NCBI RefSeq assembly: GCF_000973725.1
Contig: NZ_CP009621.1
Location: 3,314,001-3,378,000, forward strand
From: Pontibacter korlensis
GTDB taxonomy: Bacteria > Bacteroidota > Bacteroidia > Cytophagales > Hymenobacteraceae
Direction of reading: 5' to 3'
Length of the DNA: 64,000 bases
Positions 16,874 to 25,781 of this stretch are shown here, piece after piece. The stretch's first letter is position 1, and the number at the start of each line of letters is the position of its first letter. Below the pieces are notes generated by a model. It did not search any database, had not been told where the DNA came from, and saw only the letters and a program-made list of their open reading frames with translations. The translations under genes and the position numbers were made by a program.

Positions 16874-17440
16874 TTAATCAATTTCAGAGAGTGCTTCTTC
16901 CATTTCTTCGACCGTAGGTTCTAAGATGTTTCTAACATGACAGTTTGTTTTCAACTGCTCTGTAATGGCTTTCTTCCTTTCAGAAATGAAATTAAAATAA
17001 TTATTGTTAAGGAGATGATCCACCGCAGCTTCGTTTATACAATGGTTTGACAAAATGCTTATCAACTTATTCTTTCCAGCTTGCCCCCCTCCATAATCTT
17101 TTATGATATCTTGGACATAATCTGACGGCATCCTATCTCTAATAATATTCCTGTTTGTAGATGACAGCAGCCCGGTTTGGTTAAAGACGGAGTCAATTTG
17201 ATAATTGGTTTTTAGAAATTTATCTGCGGAGCTGTTATCTTTTATACCTGTTTCTTTTTTACTACATTCCTCATTGCTGCCTTTGGGGAAATGTGGTGTA
17301 GGTCACATTCCAAATTTGAATTCACGCCTACTAACCTTCCAGACATACTCTCTCTGAAATTCTAGTAATTGGAACTCTCCAGAATAAATTGAATCAATAA
17401 CATCTATTAAATTTACATTTCTAGATTCTGTTGTTTTCAT
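16874..17440 (-). pseudogene. internally deleted DUF262 (GmrSD N-like) gene with in-frame stop
   Basis: From the ATG at 17440 the frame reads MKTTESRNVNLIDVIDSIYS and LEFQREYVWK, the N-terminal DUF262 signature of GmrS-type/type IV restriction and related ParB-fold nucleases. It then meets TGA at 17303. The same frame reopens to 16874 with a plausible C-terminal part (MPSDYVQDIIKDYGGGQAGK, INEAAVDHLLNNNYFNFISE). Only ~189 codons lie between the ends, whereas DUF262 proteins usually exceed 350 residues, so the catalytic middle is missing. The DNA is clearly more AT-rich than the flanking helicase, suggesting horizontal origin. I infer a dead anti-phage gene. Confidence 0.65.
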
Positions 17441-17572
17441 TATATGATATTTTATTTATTGAATAAGACAAGCAAATAAATAAAGTAACCAAATTTAACG
17501 TTAATGAATTATAACTTAATCTGCGTATATAGATTAATTTAGTCTTTTAAACAGTAATAACTACACCTTTCT

Positions 17573-20017
17573 TTGCCCTTCAACCCATTTACCATAGACT
17601 TACCCGTTCGGGAAATTATACCTGCTGTTAGGGAGCACCTGGCGGCGCAGAACACGCTGATCGTAAACGCCCCTCCCGGAGCCGGTAAAAGCACTTTGCT
17701 GCCGCTGGCTTTGCTGGGCGAGGCCTGGCTGCAGGATCAGAAGCTCATCATGCTGGAGCCCCGGCGCCTGGCGGCCAAAACTATTGCCGAGCGCCTGGCG
17801 CAGCTGCTGGGTGAGGAGGTAGGCCAAACCGTCGGTTACCGTATTCGTTTCGAGAATCGCACCTCCGCTGCTACCCGCATCGAGGTCGTAACCGAAGGCA
17901 TCCTTACCCGCATGATCCACAGCGACCGCTCGCTGACAGGTATAGGCATCGTGATCTTCGACGAGTTTCATGAGCGCAGCATCCATGCCGATGTAGCCAT
18001 GGCCCTGAGCCGGGAGGCGCAGCAAGCACTTCGCCCGGACCTGCGCATTATGGTCATGTCGGCCACCCTGGATATGCCCCAGCTCACGAGCCTGCTCAAG
18101 GCCCCTGTGGCGCAAAGCATGGGGCGGCAATACCCCGTCGAGACCTTTTACACCGGCGATGCCGACGACCGCATGCTGCCCGAAATGACGGCCAAAGTAG
18201 TGGTGCAGGCAGCAAAGGAGCGGGAAGGGGATATCCTCGTGTTCCTGCCCGGCGAAAACGACATCCGGAAAGTAGAAGAACTGCTTCGCAGGCAGCTGCG
18301 CGATTTTAAGATTCACCCGCTGTTCGGTATGCTGCCCTTCGGCAAGCAGTACGCCGCCATTATGCCTAACCGTGAAGGCAGGCGCAAAGTGGTGCTGGCA
18401 ACAAGTATAGCCGAGACCAGCTTGACCATAGAAGGCATTTCGGTGGTGGTGGATACGGGCTTCGGCAAAACTTCCCGCTTCGATCCGAAATCGGGTTTGT
18501 CGCGCCTCGAAACGGTGCGTATTTCCAAAGACGCCGCCGACCAGCGTGCCGGTCGCGCCGGTCGGCTGGGTCCCGGCACTGCCTACCGCATGTGGAGCAA
18601 AACCACCCAGGAGCGCATGACACCGCACCGCACCCCCGAGATCATGGAAGCTGACCTGTCCTCGCTGGTGCTCGACATGGCGCAGTGGGGTATTACGGAT
18701 ATCCGCGGCCTGACCTGGCTGAACCCGCCACCGCGTGCTGCCCTGCAGTCGGCCACCGACATGCTGCACCAGTTGCAGGCGCTGGAGCATGGTCGCATTA
18801 CGGAGCACGGCAAAAAAATGCACGCGCTTCCGTGCCACCCGCGCATAGCGCACATGCTGCTCAAAGCCGAAGAAACCGACCAGGTGGCCTTAGCAAGTGA
18901 TATTGCCGCCATCCTGGAAGAGCGCGACCCGCTGGACCGCAACGCCGGCATCGACATTAATTTAAGAATAGAAGCCCTCCGCAGGTATAGAAAAGAGCAG
19001 GGGCAGGGCAAGCGTTTCGGCAAGATCGAGAAGGTAGCTCGCTCGTACCGCCAGCTGTTTAATGTGGAAACCGAGAACGGTGAGTTCGACGATTACGAAA
19101 CCGGTGTGCTGCTCACGCATTGCTACCCGGAGCGCATCGCCTACGCCCGCCCCGGCATTAACGCGCAGTTCCAACTGGCCAGCGGCCAGTATACGGCTGC
19201 CGGTCACCGCGACGACCTGGCGCACGAGCCCTGGCTGGCCATCGCGCACCTGCACGCCGGCACCGGCGACAACCCGGGCCGCATTTTCCTGGCCTCGCCG
19301 CTCAACCCGCGTGACCTGGCTCCGCTTGTAAAACAGCAGGAAAGCTACCACTGGGACCTGAACGACGGCGAGTTAACGGCTTCTATGGATACCCGCATCG
19401 GCAGCATCGTGCTGCAAAGCAAACCGCTGCCACCACCCGACGAGAAGCACCGCTTACCTGCCATCTCCGAAGCCATCAAACTGGAAGGCGAGCACCTGCT
19501 GGACTTTAATGAGGAGCTAACCCAGTGGCAAAACCGTGTGCTGAGCCTGCGCAAATGGCGACCAGCAGAAGGCTGGCCCGACGTAAGCACCGCTACCCTG
19601 CTCCTGACCAACTGGGACTGGCTGCGCCCACACCTCTTCGACATAGAACACCCCGACGAGCTGATGGAGCTGGAGTTGCTGCCTATACTGGAAAAGTTTT
19701 TAAATGATGAGCAGCGGGCAAGGCTGGAGGTATTGGCCCCTGCAAGTATAAACTTGCCAGATGGTTCTTCGATAGAGTTGGAGTATAAGGCGCAGGGCGA
19801 GCAACCGAAGCTGGAAATACGCCTGCAGGACATCCTGGCCTGGGAAGAAAGCCCTACCGTAGACGACGGCGAATTGAAAGTAGAACTGCACCTGCTCACC
19901 CCGGAGCTAAAGCCAATCACGACGGTAGCTGACCTGGCGACGTTCTGGAAAGGCAATTACCGCGTTATAAAGCGGCAGCTGGAGGCGGTGTTTCCGGAAG
20001 TGAAGTGGGGGAGGTAG
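17573..20017 (+). CDS. hrpB: ATP-dependent DExH helicase HrpB (copy 1)
   Basis: The 814-residue protein has the full HrpB order. Walker A is NAPPGAGKSTLLPLALLG (about 31-48), motif Ia LEPRRLAAK, motif II DEFHERS (DEFH box), motif III MSATLD, motif V ATSIAETSLTIEGISVVVDTG, and motif VI DQRAGRAGRLGPG. The helicase-associated region and the C-terminal HrpB domain follow to the end. HrpB is a predicted RNA-dependent ATPase of unclear role. No ATG is available: a TAA lies five codons upstream and the family-typical N-terminus starts at the TTG at 17573, so a TTG start is likely. A second full-length HrpB lies at 38753-41302. The coding DNA is markedly GC-richer than the AT-rich region before it. 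Confidence 0.93.
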   Translation: MPFNPFTIDLPVREIIPAVREHLAAQNTLIVNAPPGAGKSTLLPLALLGEAWLQDQKLIMLEPRRLAAKTIAERLAQLLGEEVGQTVGYRIRFENRTSAATRIEVVTEGILTRMIHSDRSLTGIGIVIFDEFHERSIHADVAMALSREAQQALRPDLRIMVMSATLDMPQLTSLLKAPVAQSMGRQYPVETFYTGDADDRMLPEMTAKVVVQAAKEREGDILVFLPGENDIRKVEELLRRQLRDFKIHPLFGMLPFGKQYAAIMPNREGRRKVVLATSIAETSLTIEGISVVVDTGFGKTSRFDPKSGLSRLETVRISKDAADQRAGRAGRLGPGTAYRMWSKTTQERMTPHRTPEIMEADLSSLVLDMAQWGITDIRGLTWLNPPPRAALQSATDMLHQLQALEHGRITEHGKKMHALPCHPRIAHMLLKAEETDQVALASDIAAILEERDPLDRNAGIDINLRIEALRRYRKEQGQGKRFGKIEKVARSYRQLFNVETENGEFDDYETGVLLTHCYPERIAYARPGINAQFQLASGQYTAAGHRDDLAHEPWLAIAHLHAGTGDNPGRIFLASPLNPRDLAPLVKQQESYHWDLNDGELTASMDTRIGSIVLQSKPLPPPDEKHRLPAISEAIKLEGEHLLDFNEELTQWQNRVLSLRKWRPAEGWPDVSTATLLLTNWDWLRPHLFDIEHPDELMELELLPILEKFLNDEQRARLEVLAPASINLPDGSSIELEYKAQGEQPKLEIRLQDILAWEESPTVDDGELKVELHLLTPELKPITTVADLATFWKGNYRVIKRQLEAVFPEVKWGR

Positions 20018-20131
20018 GGGAGTTGATGAGTTTCGCAGACGATTAACCTGCCCCTCCCAGGCTAATCTTGTAGGGAAAAGTTTGGGTCTTGTCCTGATAT
20101 AGGTTGACAGTTTTTCAAACAAACTATACCT

Positions 20132-20509
20132 ATGGAAGACCACATTCGAGAACTACTCAGCCGCTATCAGTATAGCGAGGAAGTCAAGGAGGCCGCTGCC
20201 TTTCGCGTGCTTTTTGGAGGAGAAGATGCTAAGGATATTATGCAGGAACTTGGCGTACACAACGTCAAAACAATTCATCACTGGGTTACGGACTACCAGC
20301 GTAAGATTGAGCAAGGACTTATATCTTTACCTCCCATGACTGAGAAGCAAAAGCAAAATTTGGAAGCCCTAAAGCAGCGAAACAAACAGCTGGAGAAATC
20401 CCTGGAGGAGGCTAATCTCATGATCCTGGCCCTGCACACGATGATTGAAGTGGCGGAAAAGGACCTGAAAATCTCGATCCGAAAAAAGTCTGGTACCAAA
20501 CGGTCCTGA
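20132..20509 (+). CDS. IS3-family transposase OrfA (helix-turn-helix subunit)
   Basis: The 125-residue protein starts MEDHIRELLSRYQYSEEVKE and contains an IS3-type HTH (AFRVLFGGEDAKDIMQELGV, TIHHWVTDYQRKIEQG). A leucine-zipper-like coiled coil follows (KQKQNLEALKQRNKQLEKSL). It binds the IS ends and normally joins OrfB through a -1 frameshift. The canonical slippery heptamer A-AAA-AAG is present at 20482-20488 in the correct phase. The frame looks intact. Confidence 0.88.
   Translation: MEDHIRELLSRYQYSEEVKEAAAFRVLFGGEDAKDIMQELGVHNVKTIHHWVTDYQRKIEQGLISLPPMTEKQKQNLEALKQRNKQLEKSLEEANLMILALHTMIEVAEKDLKISIRKKSGTKRS
20482..20488 (+). promoter_or_regulatory. programmed -1 frameshift slippery site (A AAA AAG) of the IS3 transposase
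   Basis: In the OrfA frame the codons read A|AAA|AAG, the classic -1 slippery heptamer. Slipping back one base continues in the frame that reads KVWYQTVLTLQHKGKAK, leading into OrfB. I did not find a convincing downstream stimulatory structure. Confidence 0.7.
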
Positions 20510-21414
20510 CCCTGCAGCATAAGGGAAAAGCAAAGGTAAGTGTCGGTAACCTTTGCCGGTTGTTTGGTAAAAGCCGCCAAGCGTTTCATCAGCGAAGGGT
20601 GTTCCTGGATCAACGTGCAGCCCAGGCTATGCTGGCATTGGATCTGGTGACTGCCATCAGAAGGGAGATCCCCGGGCTGGGGACCAAGAAGCTGTATCTT
20701 CTGCTGCGGGAGCCGATGCAGAAAAGCGGTATTACTATGGGCAGGGACAAGCTGCATGAGTTGCTCCGGGAACACCGTCTGCTCATCCGGTCTAAAAGAT
20801 CTGTGCCCAAAACCACTCATTCTAACCATCTTCTAAGAAAGTATCCTAACCTGATCAAGCAGCTCCCTGTCCTGGAGACAGAGCAGGTCTGGGTGTGCGA
20901 CATGACTTACATCTAAGTGGGGTTCGACTTTAACTACCTGTCTCTGATTACCGATGCCTACTCCAAGAAGATCGTGGACTACTGCCTGCATCAGTTCCTG
21001 AGCACGGAGGGCTGCCTGAGAGCCTTGGAAATGGCGCTTGCCACGCGCAGTAAACAAAGCAGCAAGCTGATTCACCACTCTGACCGTGGCGTGCAGTACT
21101 GCAGCTTTGAGTATGTAAAGAAGCTAAGGGCAGCAGACATCGCTATTAGCATGACAGACAGTGGAGAGGCGTACGAGAATCAGATTGCCGAAAGGGTGAA
21201 TGGGATACTGAAGCATGAGTTCAAGCTCAACCAGGTGTTCAAAACACATATGGAAGCTCTATTGGCTGTAGAAAAGGGTATCCGCAATTACAATACGCTT
21301 CGCCCTCACATGAGCTGTAGTTACTTAACCCCCTCACAGGCTCATCAGGTGGAAGAGCCTTTAGTGAAGCAGTGGAAGAGAAAGTCATCAGTGAGTGAAG
21401 CTGATAGCGTATGA
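20488..21414 (+). pseudogene. IS3-family transposase OrfB (DDE integrase), interrupted by a stop codon
   Basis: The frame reached by -1 slippage carries an HTH_21-type region (LCRLFGKSRQAFHQRR ... REIPGLGTKKLYLLLRE) and the rve/DDE core. The first Asp is in WVCDMTYI, the second in [12 protein letters not shown], and the Glu in [24 protein letters not shown] at 20914-20916 follows WVCDMTYI, where relatives have Arg or a similar residue; both halves are in the same frame, so a single base change explains the break. No other damage is visible, suggesting recent inactivation. Confidence 0.85.
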
Positions 21415-21422
21415 GCAAAAAA

Positions 21423-21473
21423 AGCTGTGGATTTATGGATAACTCCTGCAGAGTTACCCACAAGTCCACAGCT
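21423..21473 (+). other. two-tier hairpin between OrfB and the right end of the IS3 element
   Basis: Nested arms AGCTGTGGA / TCCACAGCT and GGATAACTC / GAGTTACCC enclose a 5-nt loop, separated by 5-nt unpaired sides. It starts 9 bp after the orfB stop. It probably acts as a terminator or protects the element from read-through. Confidence 0.55.
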
Positions 21474-21518
21474 GCGATAATAGTGGTTACTGGTGAAAAA
21501 AGCGTCAAGTTAATTTAG

Positions 21519-22109
21519 TGCTCAACTAGACATTAAAAGAGGGAGTACATACATTTGACAAGCTATAGCCGTATTAATTTTATAAATTTATCATCAATTC
21601 AAAATCGTCAACTTTTTCCAGGACGGGACCACCTATAAACTTATTTTAGGACGAGACAGCTACTTTCGGTGCTTACCCTCAGCGGGGGTTGTGTTATGAA
21701 AGTTTTCTTTCCAGGTTTTGTTCAGATTATAGCCTAATGTGTAGCTTGGTTTAATCTCATAATTACCTTAAAATCAGGCAATACAAGCTTGCTGGCCACC
21801 TCCTTAAACCAACCGCTAACTGGAGCAAAAGTCTTCATATTTAGCTTTAACAGCTAGATGATATCAGACTAAACGCTTACCACCAATTCTTCACCCTCAA
21901 AACTACTCCCTCTCCTTAGAAAACTTTTACGGTTGCCTCCATTCCTTCATTTCTATTATCAAAAACACAAGAATTCTCTTTTGTATCCTACTTTTATAGC
22001 TTTAATTCGTAGAAAATGTAAATATATTGTAAAAAATATTAAAATATAGATGTAGTGATAGTAGCAAGGAGGTAATACGCTTTACCGGTCTTGAGTAAAC
22101 AGACGGTGT
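21519..22109. other. gene-free stretch with possible coding remnants
   Basis: No intact gene. On the minus strand, short frames in 21660-21850 read MKTFAPVSGWFKEVASKLVL and, after a shift, YEIKPSYTLGYNLNKTWKEN before a stop, which looks like a decayed gene of unrecognised family. The last ~130 bp before 22110 are AT-rich and likely hold the promoter of the cyclic-nucleotide locus. Confidence 0.3.
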
Positions 22110-24842
22110 ATGTTCAGGGAGTTAGCGAAGCATCTTAATATAAAAAGTGGTGAGGTAAGGCTGGTCAGGTCTCTGTTCCTGGTGCAGTTCTTATTGGGGG
22201 CGGCTATTGCTTTCTTTTCTACGGCTAGCCTGGCGCTTTTCCTTTCCTCTTTCGAGGTAACGGTGCTGCCTAAAGTATACCTGATGGCCGGAGCTTGCCT
22301 GTTGCTCTTCAACTATGTGTACACGCACGTAGAGCACCGCTTTACACCAGCCAAGTTATTACAGCTGGCATCTGTTTTCTCAGCTTTTTCTATATTTCTG
22401 TGCTGGCTGGCTTATACTTTCTTCTACTTTGAGTGGCTGACCATAGCCCTAATTATCTGGAACCTGGTTATCTACCTATTAATAGGAGAGGCTTTCTGGG
22501 GTATGGTGGCCATGCAGTTTAACGTCAGGGAGAGCAAGCGACTGTTCTCGATAGTAGGGGCAGGGGACATTCCGGCTAAAATGCTGGGCTACCTGTCTGT
22601 TTCGGTGCTGGTGCCTTTTATTAGTGTCATCAACCTGCTTTGGATGTCTATTGCCAGCTTTACACTTGCCTTTGTGTTGCTGGGCAAGTTTAAATTAGAA
22701 CAGGTGGCAGCTATGGAGGATGCCGGTGTTCACCATACTTCCACTGCGCATCACCAACCGGAAAAATCAATCATAGGGCAGATCTTTCATAACAGCCTTA
22801 TACTTAGTATTGCTATCTGGTTCCTGATTGCCTACATGATCTTGCTGCTGGTAGATTATACCTTTATTTCTGAGATAAAGCTGGAGAGCACCATCAGTCA
22901 CGAACTGGCTACTTTCATAGCTGTTTTCTTTGCCTTCGGGCGCTTTCTGGCTATCCTGTTCAAGTTGATCTTCAGCAGTAAGGTAATTGCCAGGCTGGGG
23001 CTTACGAACTCCTTGCTCATTGCTCCGGCCCTGCTGTTCCTGATCAACATTATTAACCTGGTGGCAGGGGAGGAGCTGATTACCCACCTATATATATTTG
23101 GGGTGATGGCGCTGATAGCAGAAGTGCTCCGCTCAACGCTGCAAGAGCCGGTAAGTCTGGTGCTTTTTCAACCCCTGGACCCGCACAGCCGACTGAAGGG
23201 CCATGTTATAGCCAAAGGTTTTACACTGCCATTTGCCCTCCTGACTACTGGTACGCTGCTGTCGTTTTACCTGCAGCACTATGGCGAGCTGTCTGTTACC
23301 TTCGTTTCTCAGCTGCTGCTTGTGCTGCTTATTGTTTGGGCAGGTAGTGTTATCCTGATCAAAAGAGCTTACCTGCATACTTTGGTGGAGGCCCTGCGCA
23401 AAGGGCTTTTTACCGGTTCCGAATTGTTCCTGAACAGCCAGGATGTGAGAGCGCTGCTGGTGCAGAAAACCGACAGCAACAGGCCACAGGAGGTTATTCA
23501 TGCGCTGGACCTGCTCGAGCAGTCAGGTTATATGGGCATGCAGGAGCAGTTGCTAAGGCAGCTGCAAAGTAAGTTTTTCGAGGTGAAGGAGTACGTGCTT
23601 TCCCGCATTATTGCCAACAACATATCGGCTGCGCTATCGCTCATAGAAGAACAACTCGCCAGGAAACCGGAAGCTGAACTGGAGCCGCTGCTTATCCGGG
23701 CGAAGTACTCTCTAAGCCTTAACGGCACAAAGGTGAGGCAGGAAGAACTGCAGCAACTGAAGCCGGAAAACAAAAAAGCTGCCCTGCTTGGCCTGCTTTG
23801 CCGACCTGGTGCCACCGCGCCTGCCGCTAAGCAGGAGCTATCAAATATGGCAACCGGCGAAACAGCAGAAAAGCTGCTTGCCCTGGAAGTTATCGCAGAG
23901 CTGGATGGCAGCAAGTACGCACACTTAGTAGAAGCACTGCTGCAGGATTCGGCGCCTGTTGTATACAACAAGGCTATAGAGGTGGCCGGTAAGCAGAGGC
24001 GCTACCACTTGTTTAAGTTAGCAGTAGCAGTGGCAGAACGCCACCAGGCTTACAAGGCCTTGCATAAGGCACTGACTTACTATGGAGATGCTGCCTATGA
24101 GGTTGTTCGAACTTTAACAGCACCGGTTTCAGCGCCTCTGCTCGACGTACTGCTGAAAACTGCCGGCCGTACAAAAGGAGAAGCTTCTACGCTTTTCCTG
24201 GAAGGAGCTCTAAAGCATTATCCAGCTAAGGCAGACCTGGTTGTGGAGGCGCTTTGGGAGAAAAAAGCGGAGGTGTCTGTGGAGACAAAAAAGGGACTGG
24301 AGCAGTGGCTGGATGACAAGCTGAGTCAGGGTCAGCTAAAGAAGCAGTACTACCTGCAACTGATGCCCGATAATGAAGCTACACTACTGCAGGAGGCAAT
24401 CTGCTCAGAAATACACCAGGATATACAAAGTATACTTAAAGGCCTTGCGCTGGTTTATGACCAGCAGCGTATAGATAGGGTTATAGAGCTCTACAAAATG
24501 GGCTCCATGCACAAACTTTCTAATGCTGTGGAGATGCTGGAACTGCTTGTGTCTAAGAAGTACTTCACCAGCCTGGATGACCTGATTGAGTTCAGAGAGG
24601 ACGTGAAAAATAACCAGCTACGGGTAACCAGCGGCAGGGACGTAAATACTGCTGCCGTTGTGGATGAGATATTAACCGGAAACAGGGCAACCTGCAATTC
24701 CTGGACCAGGGCTGTGGCCTGCTACCTGATTCCGCGGCTCCAGGATAAGGAGTTTCTACTTCCTGCGCTGGCCCGTGTTCCGGATAATGGAGACCCGCTT
24801 TTCCGGGAAACCAGAACGTATGTTGTATCCATGTTAAGCTAA
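22110..24842 (+). CDS. NTT/MFS-like polytopic membrane protein with C-terminal HEAT-like repeats
   Basis: The 910-residue protein has ~12 hydrophobic segments in residues ~15-440 (VRSLFLVQFLLGAAIAFFST, LPKVYLMAGACLLLFNYVYT, NSLLIAPALLFLINIINLVA, GFTLPFALLTTGTLLSFYLQ). This resembles the ATP/ADP-antiporter (Npt-like) and MFS-fold proteins of Bacteroidota. Residues ~450-910 are soluble, all-helical and HEAT-like (QEVIHALDLLEQSGYMGMQE, TAEKLLALEVIAELDG, ALKHYPAKADLVVEALW). Many relatives continue into a cNMP-binding domain; here such a domain is a separate gene 9 bp downstream. It is the first gene of a likely four-gene operon with a nucleotide cyclase. Transport of nucleotides or cyclic nucleotides is inference; a non-transporting sensor or scaffold is possible. 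Confidence 0.82.
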   Translation: MFRELAKHLNIKSGEVRLVRSLFLVQFLLGAAIAFFSTASLALFLSSFEVTVLPKVYLMAGACLLLFNYVYTHVEHRFTPAKLLQLASVFSAFSIFLCWLAYTFFYFEWLTIALIIWNLVIYLLIGEAFWGMVAMQFNVRESKRLFSIVGAGDIPAKMLGYLSVSVLVPFISVINLLWMSIASFTLAFVLLGKFKLEQVAAMEDAGVHHTSTAHHQPEKSIIGQIFHNSLILSIAIWFLIAYMILLLVDYTFISEIKLESTISHELATFIAVFFAFGRFLAILFKLIFSSKVIARLGLTNSLLIAPALLFLINIINLVAGEELITHLYIFGVMALIAEVLRSTLQEPVSLVLFQPLDPHSRLKGHVIAKGFTLPFALLTTGTLLSFYLQHYGELSVTFVSQLLLVLLIVWAGSVILIKRAYLHTLVEALRKGLFTGSELFLNSQDVRALLVQKTDSNRPQEVIHALDLLEQSGYMGMQEQLLRQLQSKFFEVKEYVLSRIIANNISAALSLIEEQLARKPEAELEPLLIRAKYSLSLNGTKVRQEELQQLKPENKKAALLGLLCRPGATAPAAKQELSNMATGETAEKLLALEVIAELDGSKYAHLVEALLQDSAPVVYNKAIEVAGKQRRYHLFKLAVAVAERHQAYKALHKALTYYGDAAYEVVRTLTAPVSAPLLDVLLKTAGRTKGEASTLFLEGALKHYPAKADLVVEALWEKKAEVSVETKKGLEQWLDDKLSQGQLKKQYYLQLMPDNEATLLQEAICSEIHQDIQSILKGLALVYDQQRIDRVIELYKMGSMHKLSNAVEMLELLVSKKYFTSLDDLIEFREDVKNNQLRVTSGRDVNTAAVVDEILTGNRATCNSWTRAVACYLIPRLQDKEFLLPALARVPDNGDPLFRETRTYVVSMLS

Positions 24843-24851
24843 GAAATACCT

Positions 24852-25313
24852 ATGCTGCTGATAGAAAAGGTGCTGATGTTGCGGTGTTCGGAGTCTTTCA
24901 GAAACATACCTGAGCAGGAGCTGATTGGGCTGGCCGGGGTGCTGGAGGAAGTATACCTAACGCCCGGGGAGTGTGTATTCTCAAAAGGGGAGATCGGTAA
25001 ATGCATGTATTTCATTTTTAAAGGCAGGGTACGCATACATGACGGCGACCTGACACTGGCCTTGCTGGAAGAGAACGACATCGTAGGAGAACTCTCGGTG
25101 CTGGATGCCGAGCGGAGATCGGCTAGTGCCACGACCACAGAGGAAACCATACTGCTTAAGCTGGAGCAGGAGCCTTTTTATGAGATCATGATGAACAATA
25201 CGGAGGTGCTGAAAGGAATACTGAAAACGTTGTGCCGCAGGCTCCGCATTATGGATAGTAAAAGTGCCAGCCTGCAGCATCCGGCCTCAGCTAATGAGCC
25301 AAGCCTTTTATAG
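24852..25313 (+). CDS. stand-alone cyclic-nucleotide-binding domain protein
   Basis: The 153 residues hold one cNMP-binding domain: LRCSESFRNIPEQELIGLAG, LTPGECVFSKGEIGKCMYFI, the phosphate-binding cassette region IVGELSVLDAERRSASATTT (Gly-Glu-Leu ... Arg-Arg-Ser-Ala), and a C-terminal helical lid. There is no DNA-binding domain, so it is not a CRP-type regulator. It starts 9 bp after the HEAT-domain membrane protein gene and likely works with it as a cNMP-reading module. The cyclase two genes downstream is the obvious ligand source. Ligand identity (cAMP, cGMP or other) is not visible. Confidence 0.9.
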   Translation: MLLIEKVLMLRCSESFRNIPEQELIGLAGVLEEVYLTPGECVFSKGEIGKCMYFIFKGRVRIHDGDLTLALLEENDIVGELSVLDAERRSASATTTEETILLKLEQEPFYEIMMNNTEVLKGILKTLCRRLRIMDSKSASLQHPASANEPSLL

Positions 25314-25364
25314 GCCTTAAACTGATAGCATAAACACTGTATAACTAGCACAGACATAGACAAC

Positions 25365-25781
25365 ATGCAACCCGAAAAGCCTATGAAAGTTTTGATAGTT
25401 GACGACGAGGCAGACGTTCAGCCTCTGTTCGAACAGCGTTTCCGCAAGGAGGTGCGTACCGGAGAAATAGACCTGGCTTTTGCCTTCAACGGCGAAGAAG
25501 CATATGACTATGTTGAGAAACATCCGTTTGAGGTGGTGCTTATACTTTCAGACATCAATATGCCGGGCATGAGTGGCTTGGAGCTATTGCGCCTGCTACG
25601 GCAGAAGTATGCTGTGGCTCCGCCTATGATCATCATGATCACTGCCTATGGTGATAAGGAAAGCTATCAGCAGGCCATGCAGTTCGGTGCCGATGATTTC
25701 CTGACCAAACCCTTAGACTTTAACCTACTCAAAGGTAAACTCAAAACGCTGACTTTTGATGGCAAAGATATTGGTAGTTGA
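25365..25781 (+). CDS. single-domain response regulator (CheY-like)
   Basis: The 138 residues are one receiver domain. The acidic pair is in VDDEAD (D13/D14), the phosphoacceptor in [10 protein letters not shown] (D63), the switch Thr in IMITAYGD (T93), and the Lys in DDFLTKPLD (K115). All catalytic residues are kept. The ATG at 25383 ([11 protein letters not shown]) is an alternative start. The gene overlaps the next one, a receiver-cyclase fusion, by 23 nt, so the two are co-translated. With no output domain it probably acts as a phosphate sink or binds a partner in the same circuit. Candidate kinases are the histidine kinases at 28013-30262 and 30855-34262. Confidence 0.92.
   Translation: MQPEKPMKVLIVDDEADVQPLFEQRFRKEVRTGEIDLAFAFNGEEAYDYVEKHPFEVVLILSDINMPGMSGLELLRLLRQKYAVAPPMIIMITAYGDKESYQQAMQFGADDFLTKPLDFNLLKGKLKTLTFDGKDIGS

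Larger units (their letters stand above)
20094..21518 (+). mobile_element. IS3-family insertion sequence (defective)
   Basis: Two overlapping transposase frames (orfA, orfB) are flanked by imperfect inverted ends. The left end near 20097-20115 contains GGTTGACAGTTTTT; the complement of the right end near 21494-21518 contains AACTTGACGCTTTTTT; both share TTGACnnTTTTT. The exact borders and target duplication could not be fixed by eye. The element sits 77 bp behind hrpB. It cannot make full transposase because of a stop codon in orfB. Confidence 0.8.

Noticed and set aside
17600..18853. Long (417-codon) minus-strand open frame opposite hrpB copy 1
   Set aside because: It is fully antisense to a motif-complete helicase gene in GC-rich DNA. 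Its translation has no recognisable domain and its codon pattern is that of a shadow frame.
21423..21473. DnaA-box-like TTACCCACA and TGTGGA motifs suggesting an origin or plasmid-type replication site
   Set aside because: They are the arms of the hairpin at the end of the IS3 element, mismatch the consensus, and no other boxes or replication gene lie nearby.
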